Origin: Coptis chinensis
Taxonomy: Eukaryota; Streptophyta; Magnoliopsida; Ranunculales; Ranunculaceae
Assembly: GCA_015680905.1 (NCBI GenBank)
Contig: CM027385.1
Span: 25,984,501 to 26,048,500, forward strand
Direction: 5' to 3'
Length of the DNA stretch: 64,000 nucleotides
Position numbers and translations under genes: made by a program. The notes under the pieces were generated by a model. It had not been told where the DNA came from. It searched no databases and was given only the letters and a program-made list of their open reading frames with translations. The first letter of the stretch is position 1. Every line of letters starts with the position of its first letter. Of the stretch, positions 11,957 through 25,259 are shown piece by piece.

Positions 11957-12528
11957 GACTTGAAAAAAGATGACCAAAAAAGTGATGTGTCAAGCCCTTC
12001 GCTTCTAACGGCAGCGGAGAGATAAGCCAATGAATCTGCATGACGTAAGTCATTTCGGGGTCTTTGAGTGATAAAGATGCTATGAAATTTTTGAGCAAGA
12101 CTATGTATCAAACTAAGATAAGCCGCCATACGCTCATCTCTTGCTTTAAAAGACCCACCAAACTGATTTGCAACAAGGCGAGAATCCGTGTATAACTGGA
12201 GCTTTCGCGCCCCCAGTGTCAAAGCTGTTCTCAAGGCACAAATGGCATCCTCATACTCGGCTTCGTTATTTGAAGCGGCGAAGCCAAGTCGCACAGATTT
12301 CCCAATCTTTTCTCCACCGGGTTTAACAAATACACATCCAATTCCCGACCCAGATTTACTATGGGAGCCATCTAAGTAAACAATACATAGGTCAATGGGT
12401 TTAGGAATTGTGTTTTCAAGTTTGTCTTCGTCGCCCCCAATTATTGGCGGCAGAATGTCTTCCATAGATTCTTCCTGGCGCAAAAAATCGTCAATAGAAG
12501 AATCATCAATCGGAAAATCAGCTACCAA
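11953..12528 (-). pseudogene. Tat-like element: additional RNase H domain (fossil)
   Basis: The translation reads LCIVYLDGSHSKSGSG, then SNNEAEYEDAICALRTAL, then LYTDSRLVANQ. The first D, the E in NNEAEYE and the D in YTDS fit the catalytic residues of an RNase H1 fold. In the Tat lineage this domain sits between the ordinary RNase H and integrase. An open frame of 191 codons covers it. It lies directly beside the 87-bp tandem repeats. Confidence 0.85.
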
Positions 12529-12786
12529 AGAAGCCAGAGTATGTCCTTTTTCAGTAGTACGACTATAAAAGACAATGCTATATACATTAAGATAACTTTC
12601 CCATTCGGCTAATCTACTTGATTCTGATAAAAAAAGATGGGTCTACCATCATCAATGAAAAGAACAACACTAACAGCTTGAGTTGTAGCTGCCAGGTATA
12701 TGCCACTAGATTGACCCATTGAAGGACTTGTCAATATAGGAGGACTGGCCAAGTATTTCTTCAATTGTTGCAATGCCATCTCACAA

Positions 12787-13047
12787 TCAATGTTCCAAGT
12801 TGCCGCCCTCTTTAAAGTCTCTACGAGTCATGAGGTATCCCAGAAATTTTCCAGAAGAGAGGCAAAAAGAACATTTGGCGGGATTGAGTCTCATGTCATA
12901 CTTGTTAAGCCTATTAAAAACAAGTTGAAGATCGGAAAGATGATCACCAGTATCCTTCGATTTAACGACTATATCATCGATATAAGCCTCCATTATTTTT
13001 CCCAGCAGATCGGAAAAAATTGTATTAAAGAGTGAAATCCATTTCAC
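12787..13047 (-). pseudogene. Tat-like element: reverse transcriptase fragment (fossil)
   Basis: The frame carries AYIDDIVVKSK, the YxDD active-site block in its Tat form, followed by NKYDMRLNPAKCSF and GKFLGYLMTRR, which match the region after the active site in gypsy enzymes. Only part of the enzyme is recognisable. The coding region is broken. Confidence 0.88.
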
Positions 13048-13194
13048 CCAGAAGATTTAAACAGATAGACGCCCCCGGTCGAGCCTATGTGGAAGATAAC
13101 ACCTGCCATTACCTCTTACAAGAGTTAGAGATTTTAGGCGGTACACACTTTCGGGTCCGACTGGAGATTGTCTTTTTCTTTGCGTGTAACCAAC

Positions 13195-14968
13195 CTATCT
13201 AGGTCGGTAGTTTGTCTGGGATTGTGGTCTTCCCTCTAGTTGCTTCTGTGACACCTTCATCCCTGCCTGGTCGGACCTGTCTGGGATGGCAGTTTTTCTC
13301 AAATCTACGAGGTCGACCTTCCCTGTCTGGTCGGTCCAGTCTAGGATGAAGGTTTTCATTATACTTTCTTCCGTGACGCCTTTTTTCCCTGTCTGGATGG
13401 ACCTGTCTAGGATGGTGATTTTTCGCAAATCTGCGAGGTCGGCCTTCCCTGTCAGGTCGGTCCAGTCTGGGATGAAGTTTTTCCTTATACTTTCTTCCGT
13501 GACGCATTTTTTCCCTGTCTGGACGGACCAGTCTAGGATGGCAATTTCCCGTAAATATGCGAGGTCGGCCTTCCCTGTCAGGTCGGTCCAATCTGGGATG
13601 AAGTTTTTCCTTATATTTTCTCCCGCGATGCCTTCTTTCGGAGGTGTTTGTACCGCCGTTTGTGGTAGCGGCGGCGGCGGTGCTGCTGCTTTTCGGAACC
13701 TAGTAACAAAAGTACGTAACTTTTTGTCACGTTGTTGCTTGATGTTGAAAAGTGAGTCGACATCCTTTGGCGTCTTGCAATTGTGGCGGAAACGATTGAC
13801 AAACTGATTTTCTAGTTCATTGTATTAGTGAATTGATCTTGAAGGCAACTCACTAAACCAGCGATAATGCTTCTCCCTTTAGAGTTGATGGAAAGAGCTT
13901 ACATATGAGCAGATCATCTCCACCCCATAACACCAACTTATTTTTTAACGATAGAACATGCAAGCCAGGATCTCCTTCCGACTCATCATAAAGTTCAAAA
14001 TCGGGTTGTTTGAAGTCGGGATGGTGGTAAGCTTCCCCAATGTCGGCGAAAAACTTATCAAATCACGCCATCATTGGTATCCAAGTTTTTCATTTTTACA
14101 TCCCTTGACTTTCTATCATTAAGTTCTTTTGCAATCAACTCTTTCAACTGTTGTTCTGTTAGAGTTAAAGTATTGGCTTAAACAACTAGACGCCCCCGGT
14201 CGTGCCCATGTGGAGAAGGATACCTTCCATTATCTCTTATTGGAGTTAGAGATCTTTGGCGGTACGCACGATCAGCTCCGACCGGTGATTGTCTTTGTCT
14301 ATCCCTGTAACCAGCCTGTCTAGGCCGGTAGTCACCCTTGGCCGGGTGGTCGGTATAATTATACCACTTCTCCATGTTTTGTTGCTCTTGTCTGGGATGC
14401 CTGCCTTCCCAGTCATGTCGGACATATCTCGGATGGCGGTCTTCCTTGAAATTGCTTCTCAGAGGTAAATCTTCCATTTGAGATCGGACATGTCTAGGGT
14501 AGTAGTTATCCCTGCCAATCCGATTCTCCCCATAAGTATGGGTAATAGGGTCATTACTCTTAGAGTGTGCACTGGTTGATTGTGTTTGAGAAATAACACA
14601 TTGTTGAGGACGATGAAGTGGATCTTCAAGATGGTCCCATACACTGGAATGGCTTACGTCCCTTCGTGGTCGCCTGATGTTGTTGAATTTGCAGCCTCGT
14701 CCACCGGCCTTTGCCTCTTTGCCAGCTTCCTTCTAAAGTTCCTATTTTAAATTTTTGACTCATCGTAACTCACGCTCAACCGTATTAAGAGTGGTGGTAG
14801 CGGAGGCGGTGGCGTTGTTACGGTTGGATGTTGAGAATTGATCTTACCACTAGGAGCAACTTGATTGTTCAACGATTCTTGCATTAACCGATTTGAATTT
14901 TGAGGGTTGCAATTCCTATTAGTAGGAGGAATATGTTGACTATTTGGTCTGCTTCTTGTGCTTACCAT
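13195..14968 (-). pseudogene. Tat-like element: gag region with Arg-rich repeats (fossil)
   Basis: The likely start is MVSTRSRPNSQH at 14968, a short distance inside the primer-binding site. Around 13930-13700 a gag core is visible (ENQFVNRFRHNCK, DVDSLFNIKQQRDKKLR), typical of Tat gag. The C-terminal part is very rich in Arg, Pro and His and contains three tandem 126-bp units (13300-13620) with the motif HPRLDRPDREGRPRR. A segment of about 150 bp occurs twice (13055-13210 and 14175-14330). No zinc knuckle was seen. Broken fossil. Confidence 0.75.
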
Positions 14969-14999
14969 CTTGATTGTTTCACGTGATAATGAATTCTAA

Positions 15000-15016
15000 A
15001 TTCCCCACAGACGGCG
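15000..15016 (-). other. Tat-like element: primer-binding site, inner part, with target duplication of element B
   Basis: Read on the minus strand, 29993-29982 followed by 15011-15000 gives ATTGGCGCC then GTCTGTGGGGAA, a tRNA primer-binding site typical of the lineage. CGGCG occurs both at 15012-15016 and at 29982-29986, the two sides of element B, and is the target-site duplication of that insertion. Confidence 0.85.
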
Positions 15017-16491
15017 TGATAAACATAAAAATGATAGTTTACCTACGAAATGAACGATAAAACTCAAAACGTAAGTAAACTAAAACTTATTACGAGCCTA
15101 ATTTATCAAGTTTTCTACTCTCAATTCTATCGAAATAGAGTGGAGTAACAAATTCGTTCCACTCCTAGTTTTTTAGCATGGAATATTTTCTAGTCTAATT
15201 AATCAGTCTTAAGTCTAGTGAGAGATTTACGAGGGGAATTCTATATTACGAGGTGAATTCAATTAACCAGTTACGAATAACAAAATGAGAGAATGCTAAG
15301 GGTTTGAATCTAGATAAAGAATTAAAGGGAATTGAATCCACCTTAACTCGACTTAATCCTACTAATAAAGACTCGTCGTGATCCAAATTGAATGCTTTGC
15401 ATATCAAAATAGTAATTATAATCCCTAATTATACATGACATTTCTACCAATTCATAACTAGAATGTGAGCGATTAAACCCATTCTCATGATGAATTAATC
15501 GTTTCTATAGTGGAATAATGATCACGACGATTTCTAAGTTTAACAAAGATCAAGCGTCATCAAGGCTTCTTCAACCCCTCTAATGGAGGTTTAGCCTTGA
15601 TTCATACCACTATCATTTCCCATTGATTTAAAACTAGACATCATATAAAAATTCTATCTTTATGCAATTTATCTAAACAATAATTTAAATCTCAAGTAAT
15701 AACTAGGAAATATATAACAAGTAATAAGCGAATTTAGATCTAAACAATTGTAGATGACAAAAACGAAATTGACAAACTAGGTATTTTATTTATAAAACTA
15801 ATGAAGAACAATGATTCTAAAGATTAATCTAAAACAAGAATTGAAATGAACTAAACTTAATTTTATTTAATGAAAACTAGATCTAGAATTATCTATAGTT
15901 TTAGGTCTAACTAGCTACCATTAACAAAGAGCTAAGCTTTTGTTTTTATATGTTCAAATCCAAAAATCGTGCATGGGCTTGGAGCCATGTTTTGGGCTAG
16001 AGAATCAGGCCCAAAACCCAATTCTTTCAGTCCAAAAAGGCCTCTTCAGCTGTAGTTAGCTTCAACAGACTTTTCGTCCACTTCTGCTCCTCTGATTGGG
16101 CCAAGGCTTGGACCATTGGAAAGCTCTTTCCGAGCCAGTCGTTTTGACATAAGGTAGACCCAATTATGAGGTCTGAGTCCAAAGATAAGGCCTTCAGAAG
16201 TTCTGCTGGCTTTGTGTGCTGTTTCTGCCCGCGTTGACTTTGACTTTTCAGCTTTGACCGGACTTTAGAAAGGATTTGTCTTCTTGAATCTTGGCCTTTA
16301 ATCACAGAACTCCTTAGCAACCAACCATTGCTCCTTTATCTCATCAAAGTGGCACATTTCTGCACATAATTGACTTTGAAGCCTGAAACGCATAAAAACA
16401 CGAATCGGATTAACTCTTAATTATTACTCACATAATTGGTCTAAAAGTATGACTGTTACAAGGTTAAAACTACAGTTTTGGGCTCTTATCA
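15017..16491 (-). repeat. Element B: 3' LTR, 1475 bp
   Basis: Plus-strand ends TGATAAACATAAAAATG and GGGCTCTTATCA. It follows the polypurine tract on the minus strand and pairs with 28506-29981. Confidence 0.95.
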
Positions 16492-18314
16492 AACCACCCC
16501 CAAACAGCATTTTGCTTGTCCTCAAGCAAATATGAGAAATTAGAATAAGTGACCAAAAATGGAGTTCTAACTACTCGCGTTTTCTTTGAGTCGCGATTGC
16601 ATTGACCATATGCAACAAGGCCTTAAACCACTAGGAATTCCCTAGTGGACGAGTTATAGCCTCGTGAGAGTTTTCCAGTGAAGGTACTCACAAACTTCAT
16701 CTATACTACAAGGACTAAGAAATAAAACTATTGTTTCCTCATTCATGTCTCAACTATCTATACATCTTACTAGCAATTGAATAAGAATAACCAAGTCAAA
16801 AACCTAAACTAATATATGCATAATAATCAATCATCTATGATACAAATATATATACTATGAGTAATACTATGAAATGCCTAGTAGGTTCGTTTATGAAAAC
16901 TCGGAATAGCGTCCTTAAGTAGGTCCTCACATAAATATCAAGAAAAAAACCACTCTGATTTTTCCGCTCAAGTTTCGCTACTCCAGTGTGTAGTGAGCAC
17001 ACTTTACCTTACAATCTCAATGACAAACAAGGAAGCCGGAGTCGATCAAACACATCTGCCACTTACAATCACACTAACCTATTCCTAATTGAGCTAGAGG
17101 TCTTTATTAGGTGTTGCGGAGATTAGGAGATGGTTTAAGAAGGAAGGAAATGGATATTCAAAAGGACAAGTCTGAGATAATAGAGTCTTCATATTATGTA
17201 ACTTAGAGAAAACCTTGTTATTTTCTTTTGCTTCTATATTTTGTTTCCATCCTTAGCCATATTTTTCTTTTTATTTTCTTTGGCTTTTGACTCCCTTTTA
17301 TTCTATTTTTGGAGTTTTTATTTATTTCTATTTTTTTTTTCTTTTCCTTGGATGGAAACTTCTTTTCTTTTTTCTGAAGCAACTACTAATTTTTGTTTAC
17401 ACAGGTTTTTCTCTTCTTTTTTCTTCCTCATTCTATTCTCAGACTTATTCTAGATTGGGTAGGTTGATTTTTTTATTTTTTATTTTGTTTTGTTTTTGTA
17501 ACAGGGTAAAGGATTTGTGATTTATGAAAGGCTAAAGAAAGGTTGAGAGGGGCGACTAGCGGAAAATAATTCATAGGTTTGAATTTCTGGCTATATAGAT
17601 CCAAAGAAGGCCTAAATTCTCGCTTAGGATATGGTTTAGTGATCAAGCAAGTAGACGTGTGATTTCTCTATCCGGATTTTACTTCTCCCTTGTGTCATTT
17701 CTCAAATGTTTCGCTCATATAAGGCTTTAGGCTATATTCTCACAGGATTTGTAGAATAAGTACTCTAGCCTAGATTTCAGAAACTTACTGCTAACAATCA
17801 TATATACTCATGTAATATATTTATAAATAGATGCAAAGATTATTACGTACATATTAACCTAAGTTTCTAACAATTATTCTGATGCAAAAGCTACGTGAGA
17901 CTTCTAGATTGTTAATAGCATAGAGAAAGAAAATAATACCAATATTCCTAAGTGTATAGCATAAACTTATTTATTTATATTTTTGAAAATTTTAACTTGA
18001 AAACAAATGCATATTATACATATCTATATCCTAACAGATGCCTTAATTACACGTGTTTCTATGCCCCCCCCCCCAAACAAGAAGCATGCTTTGTCCTCAA
18101 AGCATTTAAATAAAGAGGGTAGAAAAATACCATGAAAACGCGTGAAATTCTGGAACATCTGCAAAACAAGGTTAGAACAAACTAATATAGGAAATAAAAA
18201 AAAAAAAACTGACGCAACTCTATAAGAGTTCCACCAATTATGGGGTTAACATAATTAAATTGCTTGGGACATAAGCAGACAATAACAAAACTAAAAACTT
18301 ACCTTATTTCCCGC
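16492..18314 (-). other. Element B: noncoding 3' region and polypurine tract
   Basis: Counterpart of 6244-8043. It contains a C/T-rich stretch (17240-17500), a polypurine-like tract at 18064-18078 and the polypurine tract 16494-16505 beside the LTR. No gene is supported. Confidence 0.7.
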
Positions 18315-19228
18315 TTAAGCATTCTCCTCCTCATCAAAGAGATGAGGTTCCTTCGCATCCTGCCAGGCCATTATAACTTGCCAAGCTTGCCGCCATTTAT
18401 CATCTACTAATGCTAGCCTGTTAAATGTTATTTTGTCTGATGGGATGTACGGGGCGACCAAATGAGGCTGCACCTGCCATCCCGGCCAAGTCATAATTCA
18501 CAATGAGCGAACGACCCAATTGGTGGGTCTCATGACTTCAACCCTTTTCCAATCTGTGAATTGGGCCACGAATCTGGTAAACAACTACGCATGATGCGGC
18601 TTACCAATACAGGCATAAGAAGATACTTACGCCTCATGCTTTGGGCTCTCTTAAGACTAGCGACTAAAACTCGAGGAATGTCATATCGGCGACGTCCCTC
18701 AGCTAAAGCGAGGAAAATGTCACCAGCCGATCGCTTGTTTTGCGTATGAACTGCCATTCCCCCAAAATATTCATCAGGATGAATAACATGGTGGTGCCTA
18801 CATTTAGGGACAGGCTACCAAGGGTAATGCTATATCGCCCCTGGTCCATTACTCGAAATACCCCTCCCCCATAATACTCATGGAAATATCTATAATCATA
18901 AAGGTATGCATTATCGGTCATATATCCTCATGTGTGACCAGGATCAGGTATTGGTAATCCTGAAACTAAAGCAACCACATGTTTATTGAATTCTAGTGTC
19001 GTGTCGTCGACTACGACGGAGAATTCTTGTTCTCCATCCTGGTTACAATAGAAACTAACGTGGTCGTAGAAATAAGCGATAAAAGTCGTTTGAATATGAA
19101 TCATCATCACTTACCAGTAGATGGCGCCATCCTAACTGCAGGATCCTGTTTCGGAACCAATGTCCAAAGGTCTCGGTTCCCAACACGTCTTTGAAAGACT
19201 GTTCAGGTATGACTATAGGAGATGTCAT
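18315..19228 (-). pseudogene. Element B: accessory ORF E2 (fossil)
   Basis: It starts MTSPIVIPEQSFKDVLGTE at 19228. The blocks LGWRHLLVSDDDS, FSVVVDDTTLEFNKHVVAL and YHEYYGGGVFRV-like sequence match E2 of copy A; the end at 18315 lies in the same acidic tail. Function unknown. Broken. Confidence 0.62.
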
Positions 19229-20116
19229 CTCAAATACTCTTTTGAACAGCTCCAAAAATCCTGGAACAACCCTCAGAAAATTGGAAATTTTCGTGTTTAC
19301 GGAGGGCAGGGCGCAGGTGCGCTCCACTTTGTCGCGGGTGCGCTCGGGTGTTTTTTTGGAGTTACAAGAGTTTGGGCGAAGTCGCGACTCAACTTGCGCG
19401 GTGCGGCGGGGTGTTTTTTGAGTTACAGATTGGAAGTGAAGTTGCGCCAACTTGGGCGGTGCTTGGAGTAAAATTTCGACAAGGTCTAGGGCGAGAAGTC
19501 TCGTAGAAGTCTTGAAACGTAAGTTTACAAGGAAAAAGAAGGAAAAGCTTGGAGTGAGAGGTGAGAGATGATGGTAGGGTGTAGTGTGGGTTGTGAGTGT
19601 AGAATGAAGGAAGTTTAAATAGGTTCTGAGATTCCAAAACGAATCGGCAAGTTGCCAAATTGTTTAAGGCAATTTCCGAAAATAGAAAATTTCCAAACCC
19701 GAAAACGGAAACAAACCATATTCTTGATTTTTTAACAACCCTGGTATCTTTTATACTGGATTTAGATAGTAACTTCTAAACTCTCCTAGGTTTCATGCTA
19801 CCACCACACATAATCATAGATATGCCGATATCGGCCAAATTCTCAACCTTTACTACAAGACAACCTTACAGAAGATGATCATAAAATGAATTATGCTCGG
19901 TATAAATATTACCACCCCCAAACAATTCGGGAAGGTGGGATTAAGGATAAAAACACGCACAATTCGAAAATAACCAATTATATTAAAACTAAAATTTAAA
20001 TCCAAACAACATAAAACAAACACATTAATATTTAAATTTAACAACTGAATTAAAATCCAACTAATAAAACAATAAAAATAATGAAATAACAACGAACACA
20101 AACTGATGGTGAACAC
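19229..20116 (-). other. Element B: spacer between E1 and E2 with polypurine-like tract and GC-rich boxes
   Basis: Counterpart of 4565-5329. The polypurine-like tract is at 19912-19923; the GC-rich boxes lie at about 19290-19480, just ahead of the E2 start. No ORF is supported. Confidence 0.6.
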
Positions 20117-21275
20117 CTAGCCATGTGATGAAGATGGACCCTGAGATGGAAATTGGTCCTGGGATGAAGAATGGCTTGAGCCATCTGTCCTTCGGCGATG
20201 ACGCTCATGCCTGTCAGACTCGTTTGAAACAGAATCCTCCACGGGTGGCATGCATCGTAGCATCTCTATTCGGAACAAGCGCTGTGTTTCCATCTTAATC
20301 CTGAGTACATCATACTGGGCTTGGTGATGCTGGTGGATAGTCTCCATGTTAGACAAGATATCTTCCTGACCCCTTTCGAGCATTTCAACTCTCGTCTAAA
20401 GGTTCGTTTGTTTATTTCGAACTGCAATCTGTCTATCTCAGATATCTTCACAAATACCATAAACACAACGCAAGCCAGTTTGCAACACTTGCATGCGTTC
20501 TAAATTAGAACTACAACTATCTAATGCATCGTCATCCAGACATGTCATATCCTCCCTTTCATCCTCCGACTCAACCACATTTCCTTCAGACAACGGCCAA
20601 GTCTCTTGGATGCAATCCATATAAATACTTGCATTAGAATGCAATTTGATCTTAATAGGAGCAGATTTTGTGACAGCTCTAAATGAGAGCATGATCTTAG
20701 TGATCAATACGGGAAGAGGCGCAATGCTCTTTCCCACTCCTCTAATCACATTAAAAATTAAATCGAGGATGCAGAAATTATACTTATTCGTTTGCAAAAT
20801 CTAGAGAACGTGCATACATTGCAGACCGATATCGATGACTTTGTCTTTCCCGAGGACGTTCCTACCAATCTACTGAGCTACAGTCAGTTAGTTGGTTCTC
20901 AGACTTGACTGGCGGACGCAATGAGATCTCGGATTGTATTCAACCTCGACGACAGTATCTTTCATCAAAGCAGGAACTCCAGTATACTGGGATTCCTGAA
21001 TGGTCGTTTCTAGGTTGCTTTCAGGCTTAATTCCTAACAAATCGACAACAAGCTCCGTTACTTCCCTCCTCGTTCCTCGCTACCTTAATGAAAATCCTAT
21101 CCCCCTCCAATTCTCGCTTCTTATAAAACTGTTCTACCAAATCGTAGTGATAGAATTTCTCAGACGAGTACCACAGTCCATTCCAATTTCTCCTAATCAT
21201 CTCCGCGTCGTAAAATGGCGCGAAGCGGTCGGCCGCAAACGCGTGCTCCGGCAAAATTCTTCGTCGTAGCGCCAT
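20117..21275 (-). pseudogene. Element B: accessory ORF E1 (fossil)
   Basis: It begins MALRRRILPEHAFAADRF at 21275, then NGLWYSSEKFYHYDLVEQFY and GDRIFIKVARNEE, homologous to E1 of copy A. The C-terminal frame (20383-20117) has a His/Gln-rich helix-like stretch (METIHQHHQAQYDVLRIKM) and an Arg/Ser-rich tail, and ends at 20117. The domain resembles the putative plant transposon protein family. Broken. Confidence 0.6.
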
Positions 21276-22327
21276 TGAAGTTTTTGAAACAAACAATGGT
21301 TTTGTAGACGGTGGCGGAGGCGAGTTTGATGAAAAACAACTAAAAACAACGGTGGTGGCGATGGTGGGTACGGTGGCAGGTTGGAAGCTTGAATTGGTGG
21401 CTGTTTTCAGAGTTTTAAAATTGTTGGGGTTGGTGGTGGTAATGGTTTGGAGAAGATTTCAGTTTGATTTAAATGCTTGGTGTGGGTGTAGTTAGGTTTC
21501 CTTTTCTTTTCTTTTTTTTTTATTTGGTAGGTTGAAAACTTTGTTAATGGCGGTGATGGGATTAGAAACGCCATACTGTTTGTTTGGGAAGGAAGGGTGC
21601 GGAAGCTTGCTTTGCCGGTCTTGGCCCAAGTTGGCCCAAGCCCAATTCAAATTTTTCGAATATTTTTCGATATTTCGCGCAATTTCAAATTCAATTTGCC
21701 GCTTCGTTACTGGTCTGATTTTGGCGAATGAGTTATGGAAATGATCAGTAGAGAATTTCCAATCCAATGATCTGTAAAACACTAAATTCCAACCATGGGT
21801 GACGTATAAGAAGGTGGAAAATGCCTCGAAGTGCGTGTGTAACATAAGTTATGCGAACGATGGAAATCTAAGTTTTAGATAATGTCAACACAAATCTAAG
21901 TTTTAGATAACGTCAACACAAATGGAAAGTTCGAGCAATCCGGATGGAAAGACCGACTGCCCACCCCCAAACAAATTTTTAAACACAAAATTTGTTTTAA
22001 ACGTCGGAATGCGTTTAAAGTCAGATTCCCAAGACTTGTTGGATTGCTATTTCTATGATTTTAGAATTTTTATTTTTATTTTTATTTTTTTATTTTTTAT
22101 TAGTTTATTATAAGAAACCCGAAAAACAATAAATACATAATTCACCCCATAGAGGAACATGACTCAAAAACTGAGAAAACATGCAAAAGTGGAAAACGTG
22201 AATTATGTGAAACGTGGACTTAGGATCCAGTACTTACAACCACACACTCCATAGGGAGGGCCCGGTTACCTGAATGATGGACTTACCACTATATGGAAGT
22301 GAAAAGAAGTACACCAGATGACAAAGA
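21276..22327 (-). other. Element B: spacer between pol and E1
   Basis: Noncoding counterpart of 2367-3391 in copy A, with a polypurine-like tract (minus GTTTGGGGGTGGG) at 21960-21972. No ORF is supported. Confidence 0.65.
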
Positions 22328-23640
22328 TCAATCCTCATAGACAGGGTCCTGTAAAAGGACTTCCTCTACATCGTGGGGGGTGGTTCGTGAAAATGTTTTA
22401 ACCGTTGACCATTAACTTGAAAGGTACTGTTGTCCTTGGGATTTACCAAGGTGATTGCCCCGTAGGGGTGACTTCAATAACTTAAAAGGACCGCACCAAC
22501 GGGTTTTAGTTTCCACTGAAAAAATATGTAGACGGGGAGTTGTAAAAGCAAGACCTTTTGACCGACCACAAACTCTTTGCACAAGATTTGCTTATCATGA
22601 ACACGCTTCATGTTAGCTTTATAATCCTTCAGCGAGATCGTAAGAATCGCCACGGATTTCTTCAAGCTTATTCAATTGCAACTTCAAGTTTGACACCGCC
22701 TCATCAATATTGAAGTTAAGGCTTTTTATAGCCCACAGAGCATGGTGCTCTAATTCAACGGGCAAATGACATGGTTTCCCAAATACAAGTCTAAAGGGAG
22801 ACATACCTATAGGAGTTTTGAAAGTAGTTCTATACGCCCATAAGGCATCCGATAGACGCTTCGACCAGTCTTTCTTATCAGGATTTACAGTTGTTTCTAA
22901 AATCTTTTTGATTTCCCTATTAGAAACTTTTAATTGTCTGCTAGTTTGTGGATGATAAGGAGTTGCTACATTGTGTGTAACTCCATACTTTTTCACTAGG
23001 GATGCAACAACTCTGTTGCAAAAATGTGTTCCATCATCACTAATGATGGCTTTAGGAATGCCAAAACGATAGAAAATATACTCCTTAATAAAAAATACCA
23101 CTGTCTTATGGTCATTGTTACGGCAAGCCATGGCCTCTATCCATTTAGACACGTAGTCCACGGCAACTAGAATATAAATGAAACTGTGGGAAGCAGGGAA
23201 GGGACCCATGAAATCAATGCCCCAAACGTCAAAAATTTCTACTATCAGATTGGATTTAATGGCATCATATTACGCTTCGTGATTTGCCTAAGTTGTTGGC
23301 AACGAATATACGTCTTGCAATGCACTTGGGCATCCTTAAAAAGGGTAGGCCAATAAAATCCACATTGAAGAACTTTAGCGGCTGTTTTCATTCCACTAAA
23401 ATGGCCACCACACTCTTTGTCATGGCAGAACGATAGAACTTCATTATATTCCTACCGGGAATACAACGGCGAATAATCGATCGCCACAATACTTAAAAAG
23501 GTAGGGCTCATCCCAAGTATATAATCTTAACTCGCCAAGAACTTCTTACGCTCATTTCTTGACCAATTATAAGGCATAACATCAGCTGCTAAATAATTTA
23601 CAATGTCAAAGATACCATAGTGCTGAAAAAATAGCATACG
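22328..23640 (-). pseudogene. Element B: integrase (fossil)
   Basis: A 196-codon frame (23209-22619) carries the catalytic core: [31 protein letters not shown] and [18 protein letters not shown], then [16 protein letters not shown] and [15 protein letters not shown], all typical of Athila integrase. The zinc-binding part lies upstream near 23340. The reading ends at 22328. Broken overall. Confidence 0.9.
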
Positions 23641-25180
23641 ATGCTCATCGGAAAAGAGTCCCAGATGGACTCGTAATCACTACTATCGCCGCTTGTAAGT
23701 CTAGATAAGTGGTCGGCAACTACGTTTTTAGCCTATTTTGTCCTTTATTTCTAATGTGAACTCTTGCGGAGAAGGATCCATCGGATTAATCTCGCTTAGC
23801 ATCCTTCTTTGCAAGAAGGTACCTAAGAAATTGCATGGTCCGTGTAAACTAAAGTTTTAGAACCAACCAAATAAGGATCTAAACTTATCTAAAGAATAAA
23901 TGACAGCTAAGAATTCTTTTTCAGTAGTTGTATAATTCCGTTGAGCATCGTTTAAGGTTTTACTAGCATAATAAATAACAAAGGTGGACTTATTATCTAG
24001 TTTCGTCCCCAAGACAAACACCAATTGCATAATCACTAGCATCACACATGAGTTCGAAAGGTTTAGACCAATCGGAGGTTGTATAATTGGTGCAGAGGTT
24101 AGGGCAGCTTTTAAACTTTCAAAAGCCTGCTTACAGTTAAAATTAAAATCAAAGATTGCATCCTTCAAAAGCAGATTAGTTAAAGGCCTAGCTATTTTCG
24201 AGAAATCTTTAATAAAATGCCTATAAAAACCTGCATGGCCTAGAAAGGCTCTAATATCATGGACAGTCCGTGGTTTAGGTAGAGTCGCTATCTTATCTAG
24301 TTTGGCCTTATCTACTTCGATGCCATCACTAGATACAATGTGACCTAGTACTATGCCCTTTTTCACCATGAAATGACACTTTTCCCAGTTTAAAACGAGG
24401 CTCTTTTCTTCACACCATGTCAAAACCTTAGACAGGTTAGACATGCGATGCGGAAGGAGTCTCCATAGATAGAAAAATCATCCATGAAAACTTCCATAAA
24501 GCTCTACCATGTCACTAAATATATGAAGCATACACTGAAGGTACTAGGAGCATTACAAAGGCCAAAAGGCATTCGCTTATAGGCATACGCTCCAAAGGGA
24601 CATGTGAAGGTAGTCTTTTTTCTTGGTCATCAATATCAATAATAATCTGAAAATAGCCCGAGTAGCCATCCGTAAAACAATAAAAAGCATGACCACTAGG
24701 CGTTTGAGCATCTAATCTATAAAAGGTAAAGGAAAGTGATCCTTTCGTGTCATAGCATTTAAATGTCTGTAGAATCAATACAGATTCTCCATTTCATAGA
24801 CCCTTGTGACAACATAGTCACCTTTTTTGTTATGTACCATGGTAACTCCCGATTTCTTAGGAACTACATGAATGGGGCTTACCCATTCGCTATCAGAGAT
24901 TGGGTATATGATACCCGCATCGAGTAATCGTAAGACTTCCTCCCTAACCACCTCTTTCATGGCGGGGTTCAGACGACGCCGAGGTTCATGAAAGTCTTCG
25001 TTATCCTCCAAATGAGTCGCGATGAGTGCAAACATTAGGGTAAATTCCCTTAATGTCAGCTATGGGACCAACCAATCACAGACCGATGTTCCCTAATCAC
25101 CCTGATTAAACGTGTCTCTTCATCCTTAGTTAACTGAGAAGATATAATTACTGAATGACTACCATTCGAATCAAGTTGAA
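23640..25180 (-). pseudogene. Element B: reverse transcriptase and RNase H (fossil)
   Basis: The start of the enzyme is seen as RRRLNPAMKEVVREEVLRLL and WVSPIHVVPKKSG at about 24990-24840. The active-site region, VLGHIVSSDGIEV and AFLGHAGFYRHFIKDFSK follow, and RNase H landmarks run to about 23650. It matches copy A closely. Broken fossil. Confidence 0.9.
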
Positions 25181-25259
25181 TATATTTTAACTCCGGGGGA
25201 AGAGGTTTAAGCACTGGGGTGGAAGGAAAATCAATAGATGTTTCGTCAGGGTCCTCATC

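Noticed and set aside
13286-13807. Plus-strand 173-codon frame
   Set aside because: It is antisense to the Arg-rich repeats of the Tat gag, which match a known family on the minus strand.
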